DNA of 53,102 nucleotides from the NCBI RefSeq assembly GCF_016783915.1, contig NZ_JADHVT010000017.1:1-53102 (forward strand), read 5' to 3'. The stretch is from Acidovorax sp. Lineage in GTDB: Bacteria; Pseudomonadota; Gammaproteobacteria; Burkholderiales; Burkholderiaceae_C. This document shows positions 18,951 through 27,219 of the stretch, piece after piece (the stretch's first letter is position 1; the number at the start of each line of letters is the position of its first letter). The position numbers and the translations under genes were made by a program. Under the pieces are notes generated by a model, which saw only the letters and a list, made by a program, of their open reading frames with translations, made no database searches and was not told where the DNA came from.

Positions 18951-19514
18951 ATGTCCTCCTCCTCCCCCCAAGGGCCTGCGACCGACGCACTGCCCGGCGC
19001 CGCGAGTCCCGAGGCCGAGCCCCGCTCGCTGCGCCTTGAAGACTGGCTCACCGTCATCGTCATGGCGGCCCTCGCACTCATCACCTTTGCCAACGTGCTG
19101 GTGCGTTACTTCACCAACTCCTCGTTCGCCTGGACCGAAGAAATCTCGGTGTTCCTGATGATCGCGCTGGCGCTCATCGCAGGCTCGGCCGCCGTGGCGC
19201 GCGACCAGCACATCCGCATCGAGTACTTTGCCGAGGGCGGCTCTGCCCTGCGCAGCAAGCGCCTGTCGATGCTGGGCGCGGCCACCGTGGCTCTGCTGTT
19301 TGGCGTGATCGCCGTCCTGAGTGTTCGCGTGGTATGGGACGACTACAGTTTCGGCGAGACCTCGCCCGGCATTGGCGTGCCGCAGTGGTGGTATTCGATC
19401 TGGCTGCCCGTGTTCTCCGCGCTCATCACGGCACGCGCCATCGGGCTGTTCATCCGCCGCAGCCGCGGCACGGGCAGCGATGCCGCCCCTGCGCACGAGG
19501 ATGCGCAACCATGA
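18951..19514 (+). CDS. TRAP transporter small permease (DctQ type)
   Basis: A 187-residue membrane protein with four spans, the DctQ architecture. The conserved motif NVLVRYFTNSSFAWTEEISVFLMI in the first/second span region and DQHIRIEYF in the cytoplasmic loop identify it. It is first of a three-gene TRAP operon, and its stop overlaps the next start (ATGA). The N-terminal ~25 residues are a low-complexity, Ser/Pro/Ala-rich extension, and no strong ribosome site precedes ATG 18951, so the true start could be slightly different. It associates with the large permease for sodium-driven uptake of an organic acid. Confidence 0.9.
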   Translation: MSSSSPQGPATDALPGAASPEAEPRSLRLEDWLTVIVMAALALITFANVLVRYFTNSSFAWTEEISVFLMIALALIAGSAAVARDQHIRIEYFAEGGSALRSKRLSMLGAATVALLFGVIAVLSVRVVWDDYSFGETSPGIGVPQWWYSIWLPVFSALITARAIGLFIRRSRGTGSDAAPAHEDAQP

Positions 19515-20809
19515 TCGCAACGCTGCTGTTTGTGGCCTTTCTGGGCCTGATGTTTGTGGGCGTGCCGATTGGCGCTGCGCTGGGGCTGGCCGGTGCCGCC
19601 GCCATCGCGCTGGCCAATGCCGACAGCCAGTGGTTCGGCCTGCTGGCCGTGCCACAGAACTTCTACGCCGGGCTGGGCAAATACCCGCTGCTGGCCATCC
19701 CCATGTTCGTATTGGTCGGCTCGATTTTTGACCGCTCGGGCGTGGCGCTGCGGCTCGTGAACTTTGCCGTGGCCATCGTCGGGCGTGGCCCGGGCATGCT
19801 GCCGCTGGTGGCGATTGCCGTGGCCATGTTCCTGGGCGGCATCTCGGGCTCGGGCCCGGCCAATGCGGCTGCTGTGGGCGGGGTGATGATCGCGGCCATG
19901 TCGCGCGCGGGCTACCCGCCCTCGTTCTCGGCCAGCGTGGTGGGGGCAGCCGCCGCCACGGACATCCTGATCCCGCCATCGGTCGCGTTCATCATCTACT
20001 CGGTGCTGGTGCCCGGCGCCTCGGTGCCCGCGCTGTTTGCGGCCGGCATGATCCCGGGCATCCTGGCCGGTGTGGCGCTGATCGTGCCCGCCGTGTGGAT
20101 GGCGCGCAAACACAAGATGGGCGCGCTCGAAGCCACCATGCCCCGCCCCCCATTCTGGAAGAGCCTGCGTGAGGCCACCTGGGGCCTGGCCGCGCCCGTG
20201 CTGATCCTGGGCGGCATGCGCGCCGGATGGTTCACGCCGACGGAAGCCGCCGTGGTCGCGGTTTTCTACGGCCTCTTTGTGGGCATGGTGATCCACCGCA
20301 CAATTGGTGTGCGCGACCTGTTCCCCATCCTGCGCGAATCGGGCGAGCTGTCCGCCGTGATCCTCATCGTGGTGTCGCTCGCGGGCATCTTTGCGTATTC
20401 GCTGTCCACGCTGGGCGTGATCGACCCGGTGGCCAACGCCATCGTGAACTCGGGCCTGGGCGAGTACGGCGTGTTGGCGCTGCTCATCGTGCTGCTGATC
20501 ACGGTGGGCATGTTCCTTGACGGCATCTCGATCTTCCTGATCTTTGTGCCGCTGCTGCTGCCCATCATGCAGCACTACAAGTGGGACCCGGTGTGGTTTG
20601 GCGTCATCCTCACGCTCAAGGTGGCCCTGGGTCAGTTCACGCCTCCACTGGCCGTGAACCTGATGGTGTCTTGCCGCATTGCCGGTGTGCGCATGGAATC
20701 GACCGTGCGCTGGGTGGGCTGGATGCTGTTCGCCATGTTCCTCGTGATGGTGGCCGTGATCGCCTTCCCGCAACTGGCCCTGTGGCTGCCCGCCAAGCTG
20801 GGCTACTGA
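19511..20809 (+). CDS. TRAP transporter large permease (DctM type)
   Basis: A 432-residue, 12-span membrane subunit that forms the sodium-coupled channel. Diagnostic segments are FVGVPIGAALGLAG, LLAIPMFVLVGSIFDRSG, GGISGSGPANAAAVGGVMIAAM, and GAAAATDILIPPSVAFIIYSVL. I start it at ATG 19511, which overlaps the small permease stop by four bases; an open frame extends upstream but would run inside the small permease gene. It is followed 38 bases later by the receptor gene. Substrate class (C4-dicarboxylate, keto acid or other) cannot be read from this subunit. Confidence 0.93.
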   Translation: MIATLLFVAFLGLMFVGVPIGAALGLAGAAAIALANADSQWFGLLAVPQNFYAGLGKYPLLAIPMFVLVGSIFDRSGVALRLVNFAVAIVGRGPGMLPLVAIAVAMFLGGISGSGPANAAAVGGVMIAAMSRAGYPPSFSASVVGAAAATDILIPPSVAFIIYSVLVPGASVPALFAAGMIPGILAGVALIVPAVWMARKHKMGALEATMPRPPFWKSLREATWGLAAPVLILGGMRAGWFTPTEAAVVAVFYGLFVGMVIHRTIGVRDLFPILRESGELSAVILIVVSLAGIFAYSLSTLGVIDPVANAIVNSGLGEYGVLALLIVLLITVGMFLDGISIFLIFVPLLLPIMQHYKWDPVWFGVILTLKVALGQFTPPLAVNLMVSCRIAGVRMESTVRWVGWMLFAMFLVMVAVIAFPQLALWLPAKLGY

Positions 20810-20847
20810 CCCCTTGCCGATGATTTTCTAACCAGGAGACTGAAACA

Positions 20848-21885
20848 ATGAAACTGCGCACCTTCCTCACTTCTGCCGTGGCCGCTGCCGCCGCCCTGGC
20901 TTTTACCGCCCCAGCCGCCATCGCGCAGACTGCGTACAAGAGCGAGTACCGCATGTCGCTGGTGCTGGGCACGGCCTTCCCCTGGGGCAAGGGCGGCGAG
21001 CTGTGGGCCAACAAGGTGCGCGAGCGCACCCAGGGCCGCATCAACATCAAGCTCTACCCCGGGGTGTCGCTGATCCAGGGCGACCAGACGCGCGAGTTCA
21101 GCGCCCTGCGCCAGGGCGTGATCGACATGGCCGTGGGCTCCACCATCAACTGGTCGCCCCAGGTCAAGCAGCTCAACCTGTTCTCGCTGCCCTTCCTGTT
21201 CCCCGACTACGCTGCCGTCGATGCAGTGACGCAAGGCGACGTGGGCAAGCAGATCTTCACCACGCTGGAGAAGGCAGGTGTCGTGCCGCTGGCCTGGGGT
21301 GAAAACGGCTACCGCGAAATCTCCAACTCCAAGCTGGCCATCAAGAGCCCCGCCGACCTCAAGGGGCTGAAGATCCGCGTGGTGGGCTCACCCCTGTTCC
21401 TCGACACCTTCACCGCCCTGGGCGCCAACCCCACACAAATGAGCTGGGCCGACGCGCAGCCCGCCTTTGCCAGCGGCGCCGTGGACGGCCAGGAGAACCC
21501 CATCGCCGTGTACCAGGCCGCCAAGCTGCATACCGTGGCGCAGAAGCACATCACCATGTGGGGCTACGTGAACGACCCGCTGGTGTTCGTGGTGAACAAG
21601 GACATCTGGGCTTCGTGGACCCCTGCGGACCGAGAGATCGTGAAGCAGGCCGCCATCGACGCCGGCAAGGAAGAAATCGCCATCGCCCGCAAGGGCATGG
21701 TCGAGGCTGACAAGCCCCTGCTCAAGGAAATCGCCGCCAACGGCGTGACCGTCACGCAGCTGTCGGCCGCCGAGCGCGACGCGTTCGTGAAGGCCACGCG
21801 CCCCGTGTACGAAAAGTGGAAGGGCCAGATCGGTGCCGACCTCGTGGGCTCTGCCGAGAAGGCCATTGCTGCACGCAAGAAATGA
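20848..21885 (+). CDS. TRAP transporter substrate-binding protein (DctP family)
   Basis: A 345-residue periplasmic receptor with signal peptide (MKLRTFLTSAVAAAAALAFTAPAAIA). An AGGAGA ribosome site lies 8-9 bases before the ATG. Family features: WANKVRERTQGRINIKLYPG, LRQGVIDMAVGS, the conserved Arg in LKGLKIRVVGSPLF that binds the ligand carboxylate, and DAQPAFASGAVDGQENPI. It is the third gene of the TRAP operon. The family knowledge implies an organic acid ligand; which one is unknown. A strong terminator follows. Confidence 0.93.
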   Translation: MKLRTFLTSAVAAAAALAFTAPAAIAQTAYKSEYRMSLVLGTAFPWGKGGELWANKVRERTQGRINIKLYPGVSLIQGDQTREFSALRQGVIDMAVGSTINWSPQVKQLNLFSLPFLFPDYAAVDAVTQGDVGKQIFTTLEKAGVVPLAWGENGYREISNSKLAIKSPADLKGLKIRVVGSPLFLDTFTALGANPTQMSWADAQPAFASGAVDGQENPIAVYQAAKLHTVAQKHITMWGYVNDPLVFVVNKDIWASWTPADREIVKQAAIDAGKEEIAIARKGMVEADKPLLKEIAANGVTVTQLSAAERDAFVKATRPVYEKWKGQIGADLVGSAEKAIAARKK

Positions 21886-21936
21886 CCCTTTTGGGTGGAC
21901 TCGGCACCGGTGCGTGGCAGTCGCCCGGTGTTTGCC

Positions 21937-21960
21937 AAAGCCCCGCCATGGCGGGGCTTT
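21937..21960. terminator. Terminator after the TRAP operon
   Basis: An 11-bp stem AAAGCCCCGCC / GGCGGGGCTTT with an AT loop, followed by TT on the plus strand and led by A residues on the other. It lies about 50 bases past the receptor stop. Confidence 0.88.
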
Positions 21961-22019
21961 TTGCTGGGTAGACCTGAAGACGGGCCCTGGTGCTGCATCC
22001 GCCATTTAACTATCAATTT

Positions 22020-22072
22020 GATAGCATCACAAGCATATTGCACTAGCGCCACCGACCACTTTCACTTCAAAT
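22020..22072 (+). repeat. 53-bp dispersed repeat overlapping the 3' end of the mazG-like gene
   Basis: It begins GATAGCATCACAAGCATATT and ends CTTCAAAT. It has the same length and core (GCATATT, TAGCGCCACCGA) as the copies at 22412 and 9971. Its last bases supply the final codons and stop of the mazG-like gene. Confidence 0.75.
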
Positions 22073-22394
22073 CATCGGGAACTGGGTGCTTGACCGCGTT
22101 TTTGCGCAGCTTGTGCTCCACTGCCTCCGCCAGGTCCACGCCCGCGTGGTCCGCGAGCTGCAGCAGGTACAGCAGCACGTCGGCCACCTCATCGGCAATG
22201 GGCTCCTTCAGCGCCGGGTCCTCACGCACGGCGAGCGACTGTTCCGGCGTCATCCACTGAAAGATCTCCGCCAGTTCGGCCGCCTCGACCATCAGCGCCA
22301 TCGCCAGGTTCTTGGGGGTGTGGAACGGCTGCCACTGCCGCTCCGCCGCAAACGCGCGCAACCGGGTCTGCAGCGCCGTCAGATCGACAGACAT
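22062..22394 (-). CDS. MazG-like nucleotide pyrophosphohydrolase
   Basis: A 110-residue single-domain all-alpha NTP pyrophosphohydrolase. The EExxE-type metal site is visible as MVEAAELAEIFQWM around residues 36-48, and the second half as EPIADEVADVLLYLLQLADHAG with the conserved E and D residues. This is the size and pattern of the dCTPase / RS21-C6-like house-cleaning enzymes that remove unusual dNTPs. It is flanked by two same-orientation copies of a 53-bp repeat, one of which forms its stop codon and the other fills the gap to the upstream dehydrogenase. Substrate is inferred. Confidence 0.9.
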   Translation of the reverse strand: MSVDLTALQTRLRAFAAERQWQPFHTPKNLAMALMVEAAELAEIFQWMTPEQSLAVREDPALKEPIADEVADVLLYLLQLADHAGVDLAEAVEHKLRKNAVKHPVPDDLK

Positions 22395-22411
22395 TCCATT
22401 GCTCCTGATTC

Positions 22412-22464
22412 AATAGCTAGCAGCGCATATTCCACTATCGCTACCGACCTGCACAGCCTCAAAT
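22412..22464 (+). repeat. 53-bp dispersed repeat upstream of the mazG-like gene
   Basis: It starts AATAGCTAGCAGCGCATATT and ends CTCAAAT. It aligns without gaps with the copy at 22020 and shares GCATATT, CACTA and TACCGACC. Confidence 0.75.
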
Positions 22465-22468
22465 CCGG

Positions 22469-23401
22469 TCACACCGGGGTGACCGGCGCCTCACCCGCCA
22501 GATGGCGCCGGGCGTTCTCCATGAACCGGTCCACCGAGGCCTGCACCGCTTCGGGCGACCAGCCCGCCACATGGGGCGTGAGCACCACGTTGTCCAGGTC
22601 CAGCAGCTCGGCAGGGGGCGTAGGCTCGCTCTCGTACACATCCAGGCCCGCCGCAGCAATGCGGCCTTCGCGCAGCGCAGCCGCCAGGGCGGCGGTGTCG
22701 ATCACGCTGCCGCGCGCAATGTTGACCACCACGCCGCGCGCGCCCAGCGCATTCAGCACGTCTGCGTTGACCAGGTGCCTGGTGCCCGCGCCGCCCGGCG
22801 TGGCGACCACGAGGAAGTCCGCCCATTCGGCCAGCGCCGTGACATCGGCAAAGTAGCGGTAAGGCACATCGGTGCGTGCACTGCGGTTGTGGTAACCCAC
22901 CTCGATCTCGAAGCCCAGCGCGCGCTGGGCAATCTTCTTGCCGATGGTGCCCAGGCCGATGATGCCCAGCCGCTTGTGCGACACATTGGGCGGCAACGGC
23001 AAGGCCGTGCGCCAGATGCCGGCACGGGTGGCCTTGTCCAGCGGCAGGATGCGGCGCTGCGCCGCGATCAGCAGACCCCAGGTGTGGTCGGCCACGCAGT
23101 CGTCGTTGGTGCCCGCGCCCGTGGCCACCACAATGCCGCGCGCCTTGGCATGGGCCACCGCCACGTTCTCGTAGCCTGCGCCTAGCGCGCAGATGAGTGT
23201 GAGCGCGGGCAGCGCATCGATCTGCGCCGGGCTCAGGCCCACCGCACCGATGGTGAGCACCACACGCACGTGGCTGCCGTGCTGCGCGATGGCAGTGGCG
23301 GCCTGCGATGCATCGGGGGCGTAGATCACTTCAAAGGTCTGGGCCATCTGGGCGATGTGCTCTTCAGACAAAAACATGAGGGCAAGAAGGACGGGCTTCA
23401 T
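22469..23401 (-). CDS. D-2-hydroxyacid dehydrogenase, NAD(P)-dependent
   Basis: A 310-residue member of the D-isomer 2-hydroxyacid dehydrogenases (glyoxylate/hydroxypyruvate reductase-like). The nucleotide-binding motif GLGTIG is at residues 149-154. The catalytic triad is present: Arg230 in VNIARGSV, Glu259 in DVYESEP and His277 in LTPHVAG. The N-terminal substrate domain contains CALGAGYENV and the ADHTWGLLIA helix. It lies 43 bases downstream of the ABC exporter gene on the same strand and may be co-transcribed. The exact keto acid substrate cannot be told from the sequence. Confidence 0.92.
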   Translation of the reverse strand: MKPVLLALMFLSEEHIAQMAQTFEVIYAPDASQAATAIAQHGSHVRVVLTIGAVGLSPAQIDALPALTLICALGAGYENVAVAHAKARGIVVATGAGTNDDCVADHTWGLLIAAQRRILPLDKATRAGIWRTALPLPPNVSHKRLGIIGLGTIGKKIAQRALGFEIEVGYHNRSARTDVPYRYFADVTALAEWADFLVVATPGGAGTRHLVNADVLNALGARGVVVNIARGSVIDTAALAAALREGRIAAAGLDVYESEPTPPAELLDLDNVVLTPHVAGWSPEAVQASVDRFMENARRHLAGEAPVTPV

Positions 23402-23444
23402 GGATTACAAATCGCGAAACAAATGAAAGAGAGAGGGGTGCCGC

Positions 23445-25283
23445 TCAGGCGGCAGCATCGCTTTGCTGGAGCGACCACATGCTGGCGTAGCGACCGCCGA
23501 GGGCCAGCAGCTGTGCATGGGTACCGCGTTCGATGATGCGGCCAGCGTCCATGACCAGGATCTCGTGGGCGTCCACCACGGTGGAGAGGCGGTGCGCAAT
23601 CACCAGCGTGGTCTTGTTCTGCGCCACGCCCTGCAGCTCGGCCTGGATGGCGCGTTCGTTGGCGGAGTCCAGCGCACTGGTGGCTTCATCAAAGATCAGG
23701 ATGGGTGGGTTCTTGAGCAGGGTGCGCGCAATGGCCACGCGCTGCTTTTCACCGCCCGAGAGCTTGAGCCCGCGCTCGCCCACCATGGTGGCGTAGCCCT
23801 TGGGCGTGCTGGCGATGAAGTCATGGATGCGGGCGGCGCGGGCGGCAGCCTCAATCTCATCCTGGCTGGCGCCAGTGCGGCCATAGGCGATGTTGTAGGC
23901 CACGGTGTCGTTGAACAGCACCGTGTCCTGCGGCACGATGCCAATCGCCTGGCGCACGCTCGCCTGCGTCACGCTACGGATCTCCTGCCCCGCAATGGTG
24001 ATGCGCCCCTGCTGGATGTCGTAGAAGCGGAACAGCAGCCGGGCCAGTGTGGACTTGCCCGAACCCGAAGGCCCCACCACCGCCACCGTCTTGCCCGCCG
24101 GGATCTCGAAGCTGATGCCCTGCAGGATGGGTCGGCCGCTGCTGAGGTCGCTGCCTTGGCGCACGTCGTAGGAAAAGTGCACGTCCTCAAAGCGCACGGT
24201 GGGCTGGTTCAGCCCCGCCAGCGGCTGGGCGCCGGGTCCGTCGGCCACTTCACGCTCTTTGTCCATGAGCGTGAACATCTTGTCCAGGTCGGTGAGGCTC
24301 TGCTTGATCTCGCGGTAGATCACGCCCAGAAAGTTGAGCGGGATGTACAGCTGGATCATGAAAGCATTGACCATGACGAGGTCGCCCAGCGTCATGCGGC
24401 CATCGACCACGCCCTGTGTGGCGCGCCACAGCATGGCCACCAGGCCCACGGCAATGATGAGCTGCTGGCCGGTGTTGAGCATCGACAGCGTGGTCTGGCT
24501 TTTTAGGCGGGCCAGGCGCAACCGCTCCAGGCTTTCGTCGTAGCGGCGTGCCTCAAAGCCCTCGTTGTTGAAGTACTTGACCGTCTCGTAGTTGAGCAGC
24601 GAGTCCACGGCCTTGGAGTGCGCGGCCGAGTCGAACTCATTGGCCTCGCGGCGGAACTGGGTGCGCCACTCGGTCACCAGCACCGTGAAGAGGATGTACA
24701 GCGCTAGCGCCGCCAGCGTGATCCACGCAAACCAGGCGTCAAACTTGATGGCCAGCACCGACAGCACCAGCACCACCTCCACCAGCGTGGCGACCACGTT
24801 GAACAGGGTGAAAGAGATCAGCGACTCGATGCCGCGCACGCCACGCTCGATGTCGCGGGTCATGCCACCGGTCTGCCGCTCCAGATGGAAACGCAGGCTG
24901 AGCGCGTGCAGGTGCTCAAACGTCTGCAGCGCAATCGACCGCGCCGCGCCCTGCGTGGCCTTGGCAAACACCAGCTCGCGCAGCTCGGTGAACAGCGAGG
25001 TGGACAGGCGCAGCGCCCCGTACGCCACCAGCAAGCCCACCGGCACCACCAGCAGCGCGACCGGGTCGCCAGGTTTGAACGCCATCGCATCCACCAGTGT
25101 CTTGAGCAGCAGCGGCACACTGACGTTGGCCAGCTTGGCGCCCACCATGAACACAATGGCCGCCACCACGCGCCACTTGTATTGCCACAGGTAAGGGAGG
25201 AGCCGCCTCAGCGTGACCCAGTCGGACTTGGGGGGCGCGGGCGTGCCAGGGGTGGGGGGGGCGGTTTCGCCAAGGTGGCGCAT
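23445..25283 (-). CDS. ATM1/HMT1-type ABC exporter (fused permease-ATPase)
   Basis: A 612-residue half-transporter. The N-terminal ~330 residues hold six membrane helices and contain [23 protein letters not shown], and [14 protein letters not shown], both diagnostic of the ATM1/ABCB7 subfamily that exports glutathione or thiol compounds. The ATPase half has Walker [10 protein letters not shown], the signature [13 protein letters not shown], Walker [13 protein letters not shown] and the H-loop IAHRLST. ATG 25283 is preferred, with GGAA nine bases upstream; a TTG at 25292 is a weaker alternative. In bacteria such proteins are linked to heavy-metal or Fe-S/thiol homeostasis; the cargo here is inferred. 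Confidence 0.93.
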   Translation of the reverse strand: MRHLGETAPPTPGTPAPPKSDWVTLRRLLPYLWQYKWRVVAAIVFMVGAKLANVSVPLLLKTLVDAMAFKPGDPVALLVVPVGLLVAYGALRLSTSLFTELRELVFAKATQGAARSIALQTFEHLHALSLRFHLERQTGGMTRDIERGVRGIESLISFTLFNVVATLVEVVLVLSVLAIKFDAWFAWITLAALALYILFTVLVTEWRTQFRREANEFDSAAHSKAVDSLLNYETVKYFNNEGFEARRYDESLERLRLARLKSQTTLSMLNTGQQLIIAVGLVAMLWRATQGVVDGRMTLGDLVMVNAFMIQLYIPLNFLGVIYREIKQSLTDLDKMFTLMDKEREVADGPGAQPLAGLNQPTVRFEDVHFSYDVRQGSDLSSGRPILQGISFEIPAGKTVAVVGPSGSGKSTLARLLFRFYDIQQGRITIAGQEIRSVTQASVRQAIGIVPQDTVLFNDTVAYNIAYGRTGASQDEIEAAARAARIHDFIASTPKGYATMVGERGLKLSGGEKQRVAIARTLLKNPPILIFDEATSALDSANERAIQAELQGVAQNKTTLVIAHRLSTVVDAHEILVMDAGRIIERGTHAQLLALGGRYASMWSLQQSDAAA

Positions 25284-25414
25284 GGGGGACAATTCCGGTT
25301 GTTGTTGTTTTTACCGACCCGGCTGATGCCAAGGTGGTTTTTTTGCGGGCCAGCCGCCTTGCAAAACCCCAGGTTCCGACAAGGATTGGCTCAGCCCCAA
25401 CCGAGATTGTGCCC

Positions 25415-25837
25415 ATGTCTGCCGTTTTCAGCCCACCACCCGCCGCATTGCCCACCGACAAGGAACTGGTGCTCAAGGTCATCCCCATGCCCGCCGACAC
25501 CAATGGCAATGGCGACATCTTTGGCGGCTGGGTGATGGCGCAGGTGGATTTGGCGGGCTCTGTGCTGCCGGCCCGCTACATCCAGGGCCGCATGGCCACA
25601 GTGGCGGTCAATGAATTCATCTTCAAGCAGCCCGTGCGCGTGGGCGATATCCTGTCGTTCTTCTCGGCCATCACACGGGTGGGCAACACCTCGGTCACCG
25701 TGGAGGTGGAGGTGTATGCCGAACGATTTACCGACCAGGGCCGGTATGTGAAGGTGACGGAGGCGCGCCTGACCTATGTGGCCATCGACGACCAAGGCAG
25801 GCCGCGCCCAGTGCCCAAGCACAACGCGCCGGCGTGA
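25415..25837 (+). CDS. Acyl-CoA thioesterase, hotdog fold (YciA type)
   Basis: A 140-residue single hotdog domain. Key family elements are MPADTNGNGDIFGGWVMAQVDLAGS, with the catalytic Asp within NGNGDIFGGW, then AVNEFIFKQPVRVGDIL and VEVEVYAERF. YciA enzymes hydrolyse a broad range of acyl-CoAs in the cytoplasm. ATG 25415 is chosen because the conserved region begins ~25 residues later and the upstream extension has no family resemblance. It is divergent from the ABC exporter gene and convergent with the bactofilin gene. Confidence 0.92.
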   Translation: MSAVFSPPPAALPTDKELVLKVIPMPADTNGNGDIFGGWVMAQVDLAGSVLPARYIQGRMATVAVNEFIFKQPVRVGDILSFFSAITRVGNTSVTVEVEVYAERFTDQGRYVKVTEARLTYVAIDDQGRPRPVPKHNAPA

Positions 25838-25853
25838 GCCACCGAACGGAATG

Positions 25854-25875
25854 ACCGCGCCTATCGGGGCGCGGT
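25854..25875. terminator. Putative terminator between yciA-like and bactofilin genes
   Basis: An 8-bp GC-rich stem ACCGCGCC / GGCGCGGT with a six-base loop between two convergent stop codons. The T-run is short, so it may be weak. Confidence 0.45.
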
Positions 25876-25887
25876 TGTTAGTGCCGA

Positions 25888-26445
25888 TCAGGCTGCCAGC
25901 GCGGCTGGCTCAGCCCTCAAGGGGGCTGCTGCCCGCTGTGTACTGCTGGACGACGATGCGGAAAAACCGGCCTCGATCTCACCCGCCAGCTGACCGCCCT
26001 CTTCCACCACCAGTTTGCCGTAGCGGATCTTGCCGTTGACCTTGCCGGTGCTGTAGATCACCAGCTTCTGGCGCACGGTGAGTGTGCCGTTGAACTCGCC
26101 ATGGATCTCGGCAATGTCGATCTCGGCAGAGCCCTTGAAGGCGCCATGCTCAGCAATCTGGATCACGCGTGAATCCATCGTTGCCTCGACCGTGCCTTCG
26201 ACCACGAGCGTGTCGCAGTCGGTGATCTCTACGCCCTTGAGCTTGATATTCGGGCCCACGGTGAGCTTGCTGCCCGAGCTGTCACTGGCGCTGCCCGATT
26301 TGGGAGCAGCCGGAGCAGGCACCGGCTGCGCAGGTACGGCGCTGCTGGCCGCAGTGCCGCCCAATACGGAGCCTGAGGTGGTGCTGTTACGGGGTTGGAA
26401 CGACTCGGGTTCACGCTTGCCAAAGAAAGGGTTTTGCACGGCCAT
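25888..26445 (-). CDS. Bactofilin (polymer-forming cytoskeletal protein)
   Basis: A 185-residue bactofilin. Residues ~60-160 form the beta-helical core with short hydrophobic-glycine repeats such as KGVEITDCDTLVVEGTVEA, FKGSAEIDIAEIHGEFNG and GKVNGKIRYGKLVVEEGG. Both ends are disordered, rich in Pro, Ala and Ser, as is normal for the family. Bactofilins self-assemble into nucleotide-free filaments that scaffold cell-wall enzymes or position proteins. A perfect AAGGAGA ribosome site precedes ATG 26445. An inverted repeat lies 55-80 bases upstream. No M23 peptidase partner gene is adjacent, although many bactofilin genes have one. Confidence 0.93.
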   Translation of the reverse strand: MAVQNPFFGKREPESFQPRNSTTSGSVLGGTAASSAVPAQPVPAPAAPKSGSASDSSGSKLTVGPNIKLKGVEITDCDTLVVEGTVEATMDSRVIQIAEHGAFKGSAEIDIAEIHGEFNGTLTVRQKLVIYSTGKVNGKIRYGKLVVEEGGQLAGEIEAGFSASSSSSTQRAAAPLRAEPAALAA

Positions 26446-26499
26446 CAGATCTCCTTGAAAAGAGAGTCATCGTAGGTATCGCGCCCCGTGAAAGATGCC

Positions 26500-26524
26500 T
26501 TGGTTACGCAAGAACGGTAACCAA
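26500..26524. promoter_or_regulatory. Perfect inverted repeat upstream of the bactofilin gene
   Basis: TTGGTTAC, nine bases, GTAACCAA: an exact 8-bp dyad 55 bases upstream of the bactofilin start. There is no T-run, so an operator is more likely than a terminator. Regulator unknown. Confidence 0.4.
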
Positions 26525-26621
26525 ACGGTTCTCTCGTAGCATGCGCTTGCAAGGCTTGCGGGATCACACATCCGGCGCATGGCAACGCCCCGTGGCGAGG
26601 CGGCTCAGGATCGCGTCCCAA

Positions 26622-27107
26622 TCAAGAGACGATGTAAGCCGCAGCTCCGGCCGACATGATCTGCCCATCCGGCCCCAGAAACTCCATGCGCGTGGTTGCG
26701 ACACGCGAACCCAGGCGCAGCACCTGTGCGCGCAATTCGAAGTGGCTGCCAATGCCGGGGCGCAGGTAGTCGATGCGCAGATCGATGGTGCCCAGCTTGG
26801 CAAAGCGGTGCAGGCGCTGCTCGGGTGCTTCGTCCAGGTGTTTGGCGCCAATCGCGGCCATCACCGCCAGCCCGCCCATGGCGTCGAGCCCTGCGCTGAT
26901 CACGCCGCCGTGGATGCGGTTGTAGGCATAGTGGCCCACCAGGTCCGGTTTCATGTCGATGCGACCCACCACACCATCGGGTGCCAGTGACGTGATCTTC
27001 AGGCCCAGCACCTGGTTGAACACGATCTTTTCTTCAAAAATGGACTTGAGCCCGGCGATGAACTCGGGCTCAAAAGCCTGTGGCTGGGGGGAAATGGTTT
27101 TGCTCAT
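26622..27107 (-). CDS. PaaI/YiiD-type hotdog thioesterase
   Basis: A 161-residue thioesterase-superfamily protein. The hotdog fold shows in the central helix segment YNRIHGGVISAGLDAMGGLAVMAA, with the conserved HGG, and in RFAKLGTIDLRIDYLRPG, a beta strand typical of PaaI-like enzymes. The C-terminus ends in MEFLGPDGQIMSAGAAAYIV. ATG 27107 is used, since the upstream open extension is not protein-like. It likely hydrolyses acyl- or aryl-CoA thioesters; it sits 100 bases downstream of an enoyl-CoA hydratase gene on the same strand, hinting at a shared CoA-ester role. Substrate unknown. Confidence 0.88.
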   Translation of the reverse strand: MSKTISPQPQAFEPEFIAGLKSIFEEKIVFNQVLGLKITSLAPDGVVGRIDMKPDLVGHYAYNRIHGGVISAGLDAMGGLAVMAAIGAKHLDEAPEQRLHRFAKLGTIDLRIDYLRPGIGSHFELRAQVLRLGSRVATTRMEFLGPDGQIMSAGAAAYIVS

Positions 27108-27166
27108 GGTGTGCTGTGTGCGGACCTGCAGCGCGCTGCGCCCACCGGTCCGATGACTCCTGTTGT

Positions 27167-27219
27167 TGTAGCTGCTGGCGCTTGATGCACGAGCACCTGA
27201 AGGCATTTTGGCTTAAAAG
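27167..27219 (+). repeat. 53-bp dispersed repeat at the 3' end of an enoyl-CoA hydratase gene
   Basis: It reads TGTAGCTGCTGGCGCTTGAT and later GGCATTTTGGCTTAAAA, close to the general consensus of this family. Its right end provides the last codons and stop of the hydratase gene on the minus strand. Confidence 0.7.

Noticed and set aside
25284-25292. TTG start for the ABC exporter at 25292
   Set aside because: The GGAA would be directly adjacent to the TTG; the ATG at 25283 has better spacing.
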